Part shown: positions 1-10,977 of the stretch, piece after piece
How the letters are laid out: each line of letters opens with the position of its first letter
Numbering within the stretch: position 1 is the stretch's first letter
Origin: Myrmaecium sp. VS I D KN 1
Lineage: Eukaryota; Ascomycota; Dothideomycetes; Valsariales; Valsariaceae
Reading direction: 5' to 3'
NCBI GenBank assembly: GCA_019775845.1
Contig: JADQAV010000022.1
Span: forward strand, 386,830-450,829
DNA length: 64,000 bases
Program-made: the position numbers and the translations under genes
Notes under the pieces: generated by a model
Told to the model about the DNA's origin: nothing
Seen by the model: the letters and a program-made list of their open reading frames with translations, nothing else
Databases searched by the model: none

Positions 1-761
1 GCTAAGCCTGCTGCTCCTAAGACCTGGGCCAACCTGCTTGCGAGCAACCGCGTGACCCCTGCGGTGCCTGCTCCGGCGGCTGCTGCCACCCAGGCTGCGC
101 CCGTTCAGAAGCCCGCGCAGGCGCAGAAGCCTGTCGCTGCCGCTACCCCTGCCGCCGCTGCTCCGGCCCAAAGCCCGGCTGCTCCTGCTGCCGCTGCTCG
201 CGATGCTTCCCCCACTGACGCCTCAGGCTGGCAGACTGCTGGTGCTGAGAACAAGCAGCGCCAATCCCGTGTTCAGCCCCACGCTGGTGCCAACGAGAAC
301 CAGAACACTCGTGCTTACATCAAGAATGTCTACGAGAGTGTCGATGGCAACACCCTGAAGAACCATCTCGCTAAGTACGGCGAGATCGTCTACTTTGACA
401 TCTCGCGCCAGAAGGTAAGCCCGAATTGTTGAGACTCTTGGTGCATTTCGAGTAGCTGACACGAAGCCAGAACTGCGCATTTGTCGACTTCGCTACCCAA
501 GCCGGCTTCCAGGCTGCCGTCAATGCCAACCCTCACCAGATCGGCGACGACACCATTTTCGTTGAAGAGCGCCGCCCCCGCCCCAACCAGTTCCAGGGAC
601 AGCGTGGCGGAGCTGGCAACCGCGGCCGTGGTGGCTTTGACCGCCCCGCCGGCCCTGGTCGCGGTGGTTTCAAGCAGGATGGCCGTGGCGGTTTTGGTGG
701 CCGTGGCCGTGGCGGTAACGCTGCTTCCCGCGGCGGCCGCGGCAATGCCCAGGCCGTTTAA
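1..761 (+). CDS. G3BP-like RNA-binding protein (NTF2/RRM/RGG family), 3' part
   Basis: This is the 3' end of a gene that begins before the window; the frame is open from base 1. Exon 1..414, intron 415..470 (GTAAGC...CAG), exon 471..761, stop TAA at 759-761. What is visible, in order: an Ala/Pro/Gln-rich linker opening with KTWANLLA; an RRM running from about NTRAYIKNVYE through CAFVDFAT to IFVEERRP, with the RNP1-like segment right after the intron; and an RGG/GRG tail rich in Gly, Arg and Phe. This order (linker, single RRM, RGG tail) matches fungal G3BP/Nxt3/Bre5-type proteins. That family carries an N-terminal NTF2-like domain, which would lie upstream of the window, and its members act in stress-granule mRNA binding and as ubiquitin-protease cofactors. 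The family assignment is firm; the exact role is inferred. Confidence 0.85.
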
Positions 762-2429
762 ACTCAACCTCGATTGCGAAAACGAGTGCAGTTTTCACGC
801 TTCCCTCTCCTCGCTGTTCGAGTTCTCCCTTTGATCCTCCACGTTCGATATGATGTGATGGCACATCATGAATTACGGTTTCCCTGCCTGTATTCTAACG
901 GTCCGCATTTTTTTCCTATCCCAAAAGTCGAGGGCGGTCTGGCGGCGCGGCGACGGCGGCGGAAAAAAAGTTGGCGTTTGTTTCAGGTTTCATTTTCCTT
1001 GAACGACGTGAAAAAGGGCATCATTCATAGTCTTCGACTGCATAGCGATGTTATTTTCCCTTCTTCTCTTGCTTCTCTTCTTTCTTTTCTGCATTTCCTG
1101 TACCCTGCTTGCTTCCCTTGCCCTCTCTCTATACCTTTGCCGTGACGGTTCTGTCTCTCTCGGCTTTTCACCTATATTTATTTCCTTTCCTCTTTCTTCA
1201 TTATGAACATTCCTCCTTTCTCGTTCATCATTATCGTCTGCTCATCCCAGTGCGCCCTCTCCCACGGTGAATCCATCGCCATCGGGAAAGGCATCGTTGG
1301 GTGGGTGACTGAGGTGGAGTGCGGTTGCGCATATGTGTGTATTTGGGCAGGCAGGCAGGAGGATGTGGGAGAGTTCCAGATCTGATCCTCTACCACTATT
1401 TCTTCCGGTCGGTCGGTCGGTCGGTCGGTCGGTTGCGTTGGGAGAACGATATGGCGCGTGTGTTTGCGTGTTTTGCACATGAGGCGAGGAGGTGGTGTGC
1501 TTTTGCTTCGGGCATGTTATATACTTATACGTATATACGTATCAACACCATTACTCCCTCTTCATAATATATAATTACGATCGCTATGGGATGTTGCTCT
1601 CTGCTTTCTGCTTTTTGGGAGTGCGGTTTTTGGTCCTTGGGTTTGACGTTTGATGGGTTGATGGGGGTCCCGGTTGGAAAAGGGACGTTTGCTTGCCTTC
1701 CGTGGTGGAGCTTGCTGGAGGCGTGTTTTGGTCGGTGAGAACCTTGCTTTGAATATTAGCTTCGTAGTATCGCGTGGGAGGTTGGATTTCCCCGTCTCTG
1801 AGTGTTCTTTTTTTCTTTCCTTCTTTCGTGCTTGAGAAGGTTGGGGGTGGAGGTTGAGGACTGTTCATGATCGTTTGATAGATAGCTAATGTAGTAGTAG
1901 GAGGATTCGATGATCATGTCAGACTATGCTTACTCCCTCACCTACTGCGTCGGTAGGTGCGCCAGCCGCTCAAAGCGGTATATCATAGCTTCTCACTATT
2001 CATTCTAGATATCTAAGCACTGCAGTAGCTTTTATATACGGGCACGTCCGGCTACCCCTCAGCCGTGCGCACGGACCACACTCGTCCCTTATCAACCCCA
2101 AAACCCCGACCGCCCGACCGACCGTCGGCCATCACTGTGCCTGAGAAGCTGAGAGAGCCTCCCCACCAACACACCGCACGCCACGCCCAACGTCCGGAAG
2201 CGGGGGGTTGGAAAACAGTCCAGGAGTACTTACAACAACGCTCTTATATATCATCGCCCCTCCCGTCAACACTCCGCTGTTCTCCGTGCGGTCTTCTTTT
2301 ATGCTTCGTTTTGTAACGAGCAGCTCTCAGGACGTCACGGTCATTTCGTTACTTACGTAGCGTAACCCCCCTCTCCGATTACAATAAGCTCGTTCCCCCT
2401 CACCTCACCCATCTCATCCGGCTCACATC
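762..2429. other. Intergenic region: 3' UTR and upstream region of the septin-like gene
   Basis: No gene is supported here. The sequence after the G3BP-like stop is T/C-rich and UTR-like. It contains a GGTC microsatellite at 1407-1433. Bases 2230-2429 directly precede the septin-like start and contain TATA-like TTATATAT near 2244. A short match to 5S rRNA near 1290 was rejected. Confidence 0.5.
1407..1433. repeat. GGTC tetranucleotide microsatellite
   Basis: Six perfect copies of GGTC followed by GGT, in the region downstream of the G3BP-like gene. Confidence 0.9.
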
Positions 2430-5358
2430 ATGAGACCATCGTCGAGCGGCAGCGAAGACGATGCTGCCGCAACCGTCGCCGCCGCTGCTGCTACCATGCC
2501 GTCTAGCACCCCGTTGATGATGTCGTTATCATCGACCTCCACGTCGTTCTCGCCCTCATCCGCGGCCCTCCCGCACGGCAAGTCCGCAGATCCCGGCTAC
2601 CACCATCCCGCGAACCCGTCGCATCATCACCCGAGCAACGCGCCGACGACCTTCTTCTTCCGTCGGGAGGAGGATTTAGATGAGCGGTCGGCGTCGGCGT
2701 CGTACACCGCTACTTCTTCCCGGTCTTCTTCGTCGTCTTCCTCGGCATCGCTGTCGTCGTCGATGGCGGTGACGGATCGTGCACGGGACAGCACGTACGG
2801 GGTGCAAAGCTTGGAGGATGCGTTGGAGGCGGCGGATACTCATGCCACCACCACCACCGCCGCCGCCGCTGATGCTGCTGCTGATGGGGAGGACGACGGT
2901 CGAAGCGAGGTGTCGTATTCGAGCATGGCCAGGGGAAGCAGGCATGCACGAGCGGGTGTGGAAGACGCGGCCTCGCCGCGGGCGAGGATTTTAGCGGCCA
3001 AGGTGAGGGAGAGGAGGGGCTCTGGTTCCGGTTCCGGTTCCGGTGCTACTACTACTGCCGCTGCTGCTCTTGCTTCGTCAAAGCTTCAACGCCATCTCAC
3101 TCCCTTAAACCTGGAGGCCGTGTCGAGACTGGGCGGCGTCAGTTCTGGGACGACAAGGAGCGAGAGCCGGAGTGGGAGCATGAGTTTGAGGAGCTATGCC
3201 GAAGAGGACGAGATGGGGAGTGAGGCGGAGGCGGGCAGTCAGGTGCTGATGGACAGCGAGGATGAGGAGGGGCCGGCGGAGGAGGAGAGGCGGCAAGGAG
3301 TTGAGGGGAGGAATGATCCTACCCCGCTGGGATCGGAAGGCTTTCCACAGCTGGTGATGCCGAGCATACAGATGCCGAGCCGGCGGCCGTTCACAGATCG
3401 AGGAAGGGGGATGGGCAGGCTGAAGGTGCTGGTTGCCGGGAGCGAAGGTCAGTTTATTATTCAGCTTGTTGCTGCTTCTTTTCATGCAGCCTTCCGGTTT
3501 GTTCTCTGCTGACTTTTCGTTGCTACTCAAGGTGCGGGCAAGACCTCTTTGATCAAAGCAATCGTCCGGACCTGCGAGGATATCGTACATGTGGACCCGC
3601 TGGCACAGATCAATCCAGCTGTCTCTACTACCAGTCTACCCCCAAGAGGGAAGCTGTCTCGGAAGGGCAGTAGCCAACCGACGAAGGCTGTAACCGAGAT
3701 TCATGCCAGTACGAAGCCCTATCCGGAGTGGTGGGCGGACCTGGAGGAGAGCAAGGTTTTGAAGCGAAGGAGGAGCGCGGGCGATGCTGTCCTGGAGCGT
3801 AATCTCTGCTTTGTCGATACTCCCGGTGATGCAGAAACGGTGGTGAGCTATGTGGAGAGCTTGCTGCATCGGAACGCTGCCGTAGCGGTCATGAGCGACA
3901 GCGAGCTCATGACTCTGTTTGGTGGAGGTGGAGGCGTTCAAGTGGACGTGGTGCTGTATCTACTAGTCAACGGTAAGTGCTGGGGGATGAACATCACACA
4001 GCCAGGCTAATGTCTGTTTAGGGAACGATCTCGCAAAGGATATGGAATGCCTGCGACGCCTCTCGGCTCTGACCAATGTCATACCGCTCATCGGCAAGGC
4101 GGATACGCTTACGGGACAGCAGATCATACAGATGAAGGAGACGGTGCTCCGCAACTTGCTGTCACGATCTGTCAAGCCGTTCCTCTTTGGCAAATCCATG
4201 GATGATTCGCTGTGCACAGCTCAAAACCTCGCGAATCAGGATCCGGCCCGGCACGAGACCGAGCACGCTGAGAGCACTCAAATACAAGACCTCATCCCGC
4301 CCTTTGCGATTTCTTCCAGACCGGCATCCGACTCGGAGTCCGTCGACTCCTCTATCCTCATGTCTTCGGACTATGTCCAGCCCGCCATCCCTTCGGAGCT
4401 GCCCGCACTGGTTGCGCGTCTTTTTGATCCGTCGAGCATCGACTGGCTACGCCACTCCGCCGCGAAGAAGTTCCTCCAGTGGCGCTTGCAGCAGAATGCA
4501 ACCGGTCCCGGCAATTCAACATCTGCAAATCGATTTGGCATGTCATCTGAAATGCCTGGCCGGGGTCAACATATCTACCACTCCGCGGCATCCACCGTCG
4601 CTTCGTCCATCCTCTCTTCTCCCTCCCCCTCTCAAGTCCTCGTCCCGCAGGCCCATTCACCCTTCTACGCCTCTCACTTCTCCTCGCCGTCTATCGCTTC
4701 CGCATCCCATCACATTGAAACCGCCGATCTTCCCGAATACACCCTCGCTCGGCTTCGCGACCACACCCAACGGGAGGAGCGCCTGGCGCAGGTCCGACTG
4801 GCGCGTTGGGCTGCCGATCTCCAGCGTAGCCTCCGCAACGAGAGACATCGGTTCGAGGAGCTGCAGAAGGGTGAGCGGGCCCGCTGGCTTCTTGAACGTG
4901 TGGGCGATGAGGTCAAGGAGGGCAACGTGATCGCTTCCCCCACGTCTGGCTCCTCCTTCCCCGCCGCTTCCGCCGGCGGAAAGGATTGGGCTCTCATCCG
5001 CACGGCGGAGAAGGCGCCGTCGCGGCATCGTGAGCCGGAGCGGCACTGGAGCGGGTTCCCGAAGCATCCGTACGGCCCGGCGAGTTGTCGACGGGGCCGG
5101 GACCCGCGGGATCCGTTGGGGTTGGTGGAGCTGGGCGATGGCTTCCGGCGGGGCGGACTGGTGGTGCTGCAGGTCTTGGGCGGAGTGGGGGTCCTCGGCG
5201 CGCTGGCCATGGTGGTGGTGCGATTGACGGGCGCGGGCAGCGCGGGCATGGAGACTGCGGCGTCGTATCCGTCGTACTCCACGGGGCCTGGCGGTGCGGG
5301 GGAGGGTGGAGCGAGCAGTTTCGGCACGGGCTGGCTGGGCTGGTTTGGATGGGACTGA
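2430..5358 (+). CDS. Atypical septin-like GTPase with C-terminal membrane helix
   Basis: Exons 2430..3447, 3532..3972 and 4022..5358 (introns of 84 and 49 nt) give 931 residues. Residues 1-335 are Ser/Ala-rich and disordered. The G domain then shows a P-loop (GSEGAGKT, 337-344; intron 1 splits the Gly340 codon), a G3 DTPG at 435-438 and a G4-like GKAD around 511-514 in LIGKADTLT, which matches the septin AKAD signature and is preceded by septin-like text (VDVVLYLLVNGND). An Arg/Glu-rich probable coiled coil lies at about 727-790. One hydrophobic helix at about 864-886 follows FRR and precedes a 45-residue Gly-rich tail ending WLGWFGWD. Canonical septins polymerise into cortical filaments; this protein is much longer and is predicted to be tail-anchored, so it may not join the core filament. 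The start is the first ATG of the open frame, after a pyrimidine-rich leader. The septin-type G domain is well supported; function is unknown. Confidence 0.8.
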
Positions 5359-6498
5359 GTCTAGGAAGGCGAGCGCCTCTCTCCGGTGGTGAGCTGTTGG
5401 ATGGCGTGGGATGCTCATGTCATATGGTTATGGTCATGGTTATGGCTATCGGGCGTGGGTGGGATCTCTGTTTTCGTTTTCCTTTTCTCCTGGCTGCTGC
5501 TACTTCTGCGTCTTTTTCCATTCCCGCTCCATCCAACGGAGTTGGGTAGGTTCGTTTTAGCATCACTGCTTCTTTTCTCAAGTTGTTTTCTCTTCTTCTC
5601 ATCTCAGTGCACCCCCCTGCCCCTTTCTTCGTATCATCAGTTCCCATCTTACGTTATATCCCTTTCCTTCTTTTCTCCCTTCCTGATTTCTTTTGGGAGG
5701 CAGAATGCTCAATTCGTCATCGCCCACCCCTCTCCTTCTTTCATCACTCACTTTCGAGGATGGGATGGTACTCAGGATATGATAAATACTGTAGCTAATG
5801 TAGTGATTGCTGTGGATGGGTAAGGTAGGAAAGTGAATCAAGCTCGTTATGGAATTCATGATTGGCATCGATTTGAGCAAATCATGTAGTCTGTGAACAG
5901 TGGAGATTTAAGGGGGGATCCCCTTCTGCTTGGAAGAGAGAGAGTGTGTGTGGTTGATTGAGTCAGGATGGTAGCATGGACTCACGTACGTCGGGGGTGC
6001 GGTGCGGTATCAGCGGCGCGCGAGTCGGGAAACAGTGGCGGTGACACGAGTCGTTCCCCAGGGTTTCGCGAGACACCTGCACCTGCAAGAAAACCCCCCC
6101 AAGTGCCCCCCTGCGCCCCGTTCCGGCCGCTCGGGACACCGAACCGACGCTACACGCTACACGCTACACGCAACCGCCCGTCCGCCAGCCCATCCACCCC
6201 CGGTTACGGCGGCGGCCGCGTCCAACATCCCTCCTCTTCCTGCTCCTCCTCCTCTTCCTCCCCATCCCCCTCTTCCAACTTCACCCGCCAACTTTTGACC
6301 CACTCCACCCACCCGGCTGCTTTTTTTTAATTCTCCGACGACCTTGCAACTGCTTGCTGCGTTCCGTTCTGCGCGCGTCAACCCTTTCTTTCCTCGTCCA
6401 ACCTGCCCCTGCCGCCGCCTTGCTCACGGCATACACGTCTATCGCTGTGTCTATCTCCTCCATCTTACAACCACCCACACACAACTCTCAACGCCAAC
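5359..6498. other. Intergenic region between septin-like and small unknown gene
   Basis: T-rich 3' sequence follows the septin-like stop. The stretch just before the next gene is C-rich and pyrimidine-rich, typical of a fungal 5' leader, and includes a short direct repeat of CTACACG at about 6150-6170. No gene seen. Confidence 0.5.
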
Positions 6499-7081
6499 AT
6501 GGGCAGCTCTCTAGAGTCCTCGCGTCCTATGCTTAACGAAGTAAGTTGGCCAGCCAACTTGGGCTTCCCACCTCTTACTCTCACTACCTCCCTTCTCCAT
6601 CATCCCTCCTCCTCTCAACCGCCCCTCCCAAAGCAAAGCACAGCAAAGCAATCCTCCCCCGTACCCGCAAACTAACGCACGCCTCCGAAAAACAAAGCAG
6701 AAGCGCGCCTCCACCCGGCTCTCGACCTACTCCGCCACGCCGACGCTGACGCCCTCGATCGCACCCTCGCGCCTCTCCGACGACGCGAGCGGCTGCTGCC
6801 CGCCCGACCCCAAGACGCAGGACCTGACCACCTGGAACGCCGGTTTCGCCCGGCTGGAGGACAAGCGGCTCCAGCAGCAGCGCTACGCCCTCGCGCCCGA
6901 GCAGTCCGACCAGATGGGCAAGATCGCCCTCGGCGCCAAGGTCGAGAAGGCCCTCGGCCGCCGCATGACCGGGCAGGATGCTGTATTTACTTCTGGTGGC
7001 CCGGCGGCGGCGGCGGCGGCGGCGGCTGCTGGGGCTGGAGGAAGTGGTCATCGTCGTGGGCAGAGTGAGAAGCAGGGTTAA
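6499..7081 (+). CDS. Small unknown protein, 140 aa
   Basis: Two exons, 6499..6540 and 6701..7081, are joined across a 160-nt intron that begins GTAAGT and ends GCAG. The product is 140 residues, with an N-terminus MGSSLESSRPMLNEKRAS followed by a Ser/Thr-rich stretch. The middle is charged and probably helical (LEDKRLQQQRYALAPEQ, then IALGAKVEKALGRRMTGQD). The C-terminus is low complexity, with nine alanines encoded by a GCG/GCT run near 7005-7032, then Gly/His/Arg. There is no signal peptide, membrane segment or catalytic motif. The spliced frame, biased codon use and good splice sites support a real gene. I do not recognise the family. The VEKALGRRMTGQDA segment looks conserved-protein-like, but that is an impression only. 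Confidence 0.65.
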
Positions 7082-8412
7082 TTTAGAGAGGAGGATGGGG
7101 ATGGAGATGTCTATCTTCTCATCTAATACAGTATGGTGGCTCCTCTTCGTTCGTGATGAAGGAAAGAGGAAAGGTGTGGCCGGGGCTTACAGGGGTGGCT
7201 CGAGACATCTTTCTGGATTCACCTTATATCCAGTCTACACTGCACGCAAGGGGGAAAATAAGAATGTGAAGGGGAAGAAAAAACAGAAAGAAAGTATGAA
7301 AGAGGAAAAAAAAGATACCCGGTGGTTATTTGCAGCTGTTGACGGTGTTGGTTTCATCTCCTTCTTTCTCTTTTCTCTTTCTTAGTTGCGTCAATTTCTT
7401 TCCTCTTTTCCTCTTTTTCTCTTTTAGTTCTTAGCACTGCTTCCCCCAAGATCCGCTTCCAATTTCTTTCTCTCTTTTTTCATGTGCGGTTTTTTGTTTC
7501 CTTCGGTGGGCCGGTCTGGGCGGGCATGTGCGTTGCGTTGCAAGTGGAGGTTTCTCTATGACTCTCGGGGAGGAATGTGGTGGGAAATGGAGTGCTGTGA
7601 TCTGCGAGGATAGGCTACAGCACACCGTGAATGCTTGCTTTTTTCTGTTTTTTCTCTCTCGTCTGCTGGCTGGTTGATGGGGTTATGGATGAAGGATGGA
7701 AGGAAGGAGAATATGGAAAGCGTTTCCTGCCTAGGTGCTGTGAGAATAGGTAGAAAGAAGAAAGATCAAGAGGTGCTCTGCTCGGACTCTCTTCTGGGAT
7801 CTGCTCGTGTTACGTTCTCTGTTCTCTCTCCGGTGCGAGGAAAGCGTACATTCCTCCATTTCAGTCATGCCGCATTGTGGAGAGTCGGGCTTGGGACCTG
7901 GTATAAGTAGTACGCCATGTTCGTAGGCGTCGCTGTCTGGTCACACGCTTCAACTACAGATAGATACTACGATAACCACGGCATGCTATCAAGATGGACG
8001 CAAAGCACAGGGGACATGGAGCCTTTTTCTTTAGGCCGGATTGGTCTGGTCTGGTTTGATTTTTCCGTTCCCATATGGGAGAAAGTTTTTTTTTTTTTTT
8101 TTGTCTCGTTTGCCAGTTGGCTGCTGGCTGTTGGCTGGTTCGAGACGATCGGCGGATTTTCCGTCGAAATCTAAGCGCACGCGCAAGCAAAGCGCTGCTC
8201 GTTGTCGTAGATCGAATATATGTGCGCTGTTTGGTTCTGGCCAAGGGGTAAGCTTGGCTGTGGTGGTGGGAGTTGCTCGGGGCGGAGTGGTGGGAAGTGG
8301 GGTGAGTGGGGTGCAAGTAAGGTGGGGGGGTGTGCGAGCGCCCTCAGCCTTTCGCCCCGTTCGATGAACCGATCCAAACCAACCTCTCACTCACTCCGCT
8401 ACTCCTAGGAAC
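7082..8412. other. Intergenic region with poly-T tract
   Basis: 3' sequence of the small gene, T-rich from 7330 to 7480. A 17-nt T run lies at 8086-8102. No coding signal stands out before the micro reading frame at 8413. Confidence 0.45.
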
Positions 8413-8484
8413 ATGGTTCTCGACTCACCGACCGGCGAAGCCGTTCATCATGTCTACTCTGACGAGTTCTATGTCTCCAAGTAA
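8413..8484 (+). CDS. Possible micro-protein or orphan exon, 23 aa
   Basis: A complete ATG-to-TAA frame of 23 residues (MVLDSPTGEAVHHVYSDEFY then VSK). The start context is favourable (A at -3, G at +4), and the codons lean to those of the neighbouring genes (GAC GAG TTC, GTC TCC AAG). A splice-acceptor-like CCTAG lies just before it, so it could instead be the 3' exon of a longer transcript. No homologue is recognised. It may be chance. Confidence 0.3.
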   Translation: MVLDSPTGEAVHHVYSDEFYVSK

Positions 8485-9089
8485 CCAACGAATAATTTAA
8501 AAAAAAAGAAAAGAAAGGGACGGCAAACGCATCCGCGCCCCTGTCCAAACGGATGTTCAGTTGTGTTCGAATACGACGTATACGTGGCTGACTGCTTCGA
8601 AGTCCTCACGGTCTTCGAAATGGCCCAGGCAGAAAACCGTTCACTTTCTCTCTGCCGCTGCAAACGGCGCGCAGACGAGCCTTGTATATACGCAATACAT
8701 ACTATGCGTGTATATGAGCGCAGCTTTCGAGTACATAGAACGAATGACTCAACTATCCACCACCACCACCAGCGGTATAGCACCCTCGAAGAAACCGTTA
8801 CGTATGGAAAGATAAACGAACCTCATGTCTCCTCCTCTAGTATGTACATACATACTGTACAAACGAGCCTCAGGAGACGGAGAAGGGGAGGGGAGAGGAG
8901 AGGAGAGAAGGATATAAAAACCCCCACCACCCACCACGGAAACTCCTCCTCACAGAATCTGCTTTGCCATTCACCACAAGGACTTCGATTTATATACACC
9001 TTCAGCACCAATAACCTCAGCAAGCCCTTCCTAACGCCCCAGAATATAAAAAAAAACAACCGCCAGAAAAGTAAAGAGGAAACATAAAA
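8485..9089. other. Promoter region of the proline-rich gene
   Basis: Contains CAC/CACC repeats near 8760, a GA-rich block (8876-8911), a TATA box at 8913-8920 and an A-rich leader immediately before the ATG at 9090. No gene seen. Confidence 0.5.
8913..8920 (+). promoter_or_regulatory. TATA box of the proline-rich gene
   Basis: TATAAAAA lies about 170 bp upstream of the ATG at 9090 and directly follows a GA-rich tract. The spacing suits a short 5' UTR. Confidence 0.5.
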
Positions 9090-10067
9090 ATGTCCACCTC
9101 ACCCACCCCCGCCCATCCCCCAGAGTACCCAGTCCCGACCCGGCCCCCTCCAGCCGGGGAGCACGAGTACAGGCCCATCTACACCACGATCTGGGACTCC
9201 GACACAGAAACGGTCGTGGAGGACCACCACCTCTCCAGCTACAGCAGTAGCTGTATCCTTAACCCTCCCTACCCGCCTACACCTCCTAAAACGCCTCCCC
9301 GTCCCAGAGGCCCGGGGCACAGGAAGCCTACCTTAATTCCCAGTGTACCCGGTTCACTCCTTTTCATCGGCGATCACGGCAACGAACCCGCCGCCGAAGG
9401 CGCGAACAGCAACAAAAACAACAAAACTGGCCCGTATGAGCACCTCCCTCCTCCCAAAGACGAAGCGCCCATCCCCCGCCCTGCCGCTCCAAAGCCCAAA
9501 CCAAACCCCGGATCAGGATCAGGACCAACCCCACGCTCCCAACCCGCCGCCAAAGACGCGAGCAACGCCAACAACAAAGCCATCCCGCACCCAGCTTCTC
9601 CCGAAGACGAAGCGCCCATCCCCCACCCCTCCGGTCCAAAACCCAAGCCACCCCCCAAGGACGAAGCGCCCATCCCCCGCCCCTCCGGTCCAAAGCCCAA
9701 TCCCAAGCCCAACCCCGGATCCGAATCCGGATCAGGATCAGGTTTAACCCCACGCTACCAACCTGCCGCCGCCTCCCACCACCTGGGGGCCAACACCAAC
9801 ATCACCTTCCCCTACCCACAACCCTACCCCCGTCCGGGACCCAGCCCGAGCAAACCCAAACCCAAACCCCGACCCCGGCCGCTGGGGCCGGAGCCCGTCG
9901 TCGCTAAGGACAACGACAAGGTCTGCTGGAGCGTGAAGGCGGGCGTGCCGCGGTTGATGGGCGGTGATAATGCGGATGGGCATGATGATGATGGCGAGGA
10001 GACCGAGGATGAGGATGTGGTGTTGGTCTTTGCGAGAGCGCCGCGGGTCGTGCGGTGGGAGGTGTAG
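9090..10067 (+). CDS. Proline-rich low-complexity protein, 325 aa, unknown
   Basis: Single-exon frame of 325 residues. The ATG is preceded by an A-rich leader (AACATAAAAATG) and a TATA box about 170 bp upstream. The product is rich in Pro, Lys and Gly and has no signal peptide or membrane helix. Residues 120-220 hold three copies of DEAPIP(R/H)P at about 124, 173 and 191, each followed by a GPKPKP-like spacer, plus two GSGSG linkers, so the region has grown by internal duplication. Near the N-terminus there is a less repetitive stretch (RPIYTTIWDSDTETVVED, from about residue 28), and the C-terminus is acidic (about 290-312) and ends VVRWEV. These non-repetitive ends look more protein-like than the middle. 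Function unknown. A chance frame in Pro-coding C-rich DNA is possible but less likely given the promoter. Confidence 0.5.
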   Translation: MSTSPTPAHPPEYPVPTRPPPAGEHEYRPIYTTIWDSDTETVVEDHHLSSYSSSCILNPPYPPTPPKTPPRPRGPGHRKPTLIPSVPGSLLFIGDHGNEPAAEGANSNKNNKTGPYEHLPPPKDEAPIPRPAAPKPKPNPGSGSGPTPRSQPAAKDASNANNKAIPHPASPEDEAPIPHPSGPKPKPPPKDEAPIPRPSGPKPNPKPNPGSESGSGSGLTPRYQPAAASHHLGANTNITFPYPQPYPRPGPSPSKPKPKPRPRPLGPEPVVAKDNDKVCWSVKAGVPRLMGGDNADGHDDDGEETEDEDVVLVFARAPRVVRWEV

Positions 10068-10977
10068 AGGAGCTGGTGAGGGGGAAGAATTTCCCTTTTT
10101 CCTTTCGAGTTGGCTTCGAGGTGGGGGAGGCTGGTTGAATATCTTGGCTTGGCTTGCGGTGAGGAGGAAGAAAACCGGAATGATTGGTCCAGCTTGCTAG
10201 ATGAGATAGACGGAGAGACCGTGCCGAAAATTCGGCAGGGAGGTGCTGGATTGCTTTTGCTAGACCGGGGGACAACAGAAAGGAGAGAAAAGGATTCGGA
10301 CTAGAAGAGTCACATTAGCTCTCAGAAAAAGAAATGAAGAGACACCCGGTTGCTTTAATCAATAAAAACATAGACCTCATACCTCCTCTTAGTTTCGGAA
10401 ACTGGTTAGATTCTTGCACTGCTCTACGCATGTGTATGTGGGTTGGGAAAGGAATGCAGTTGCCGTGATGTTCTCCTTCCCTTATTGCGAGAAACCGTTG
10501 TCCGGTGGAAGAGCATCACCGTCGCGGGGAGGGACAAGCGCCAGCCGATCCGGCCGTACCTATCCCCCGCCGGATGCGCAAGCGGATAAAAGACATTCGC
10601 GGGGAAAAGGACGAAGGGACAAAGATGCCAAGGGTGGGAGGTCACGGAAGGCAAGGCGGAACGCATCCGTACATCGCATAACGCCCAAAGCCCACGGTCG
10701 AAGGAACACATCGCCGCAGAAGAAAAGAAGTAAGAGAGGGAGTTGGCCATGCTGAAATGGATTGATCATTTGTTTTCTCTTCTGTGATGGAAAGATGACA
10801 AAACAAGAGAAAGCAAGTGAAGGATCTCGAAGGGAAGAAAAACGTAGAGAGCTCGAAAAAAAGAGAAGGAATAAAGAGAGGTTCGAACAGCAAGAATCAA
10901 TCATACCCATCGCATCTTCCATCGCCAACTCCTTCCTCAGCCGCCCGCTCAATAATATTCTCCTCAATCATCATGGC
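10068..10977. other. Convergent intergenic region
   Basis: Lies between the 3' end of the plus-strand proline-rich gene and the 3' end of the minus-strand Cys-rich gene. It is A/G-rich at 10,790-10,890. No gene seen. Confidence 0.5.

Noticed and set aside
1285-1310. GTTGGGTGGGTGAC resembling part of 5S rRNA
   Set aside because: The rest of the roughly 120-nt 5S sequence is absent on either side.
4657-5418. 253-codon antisense frame over the septin-like gene
   Set aside because: Arg/Pro/Ser-rich shadow of the coding strand.
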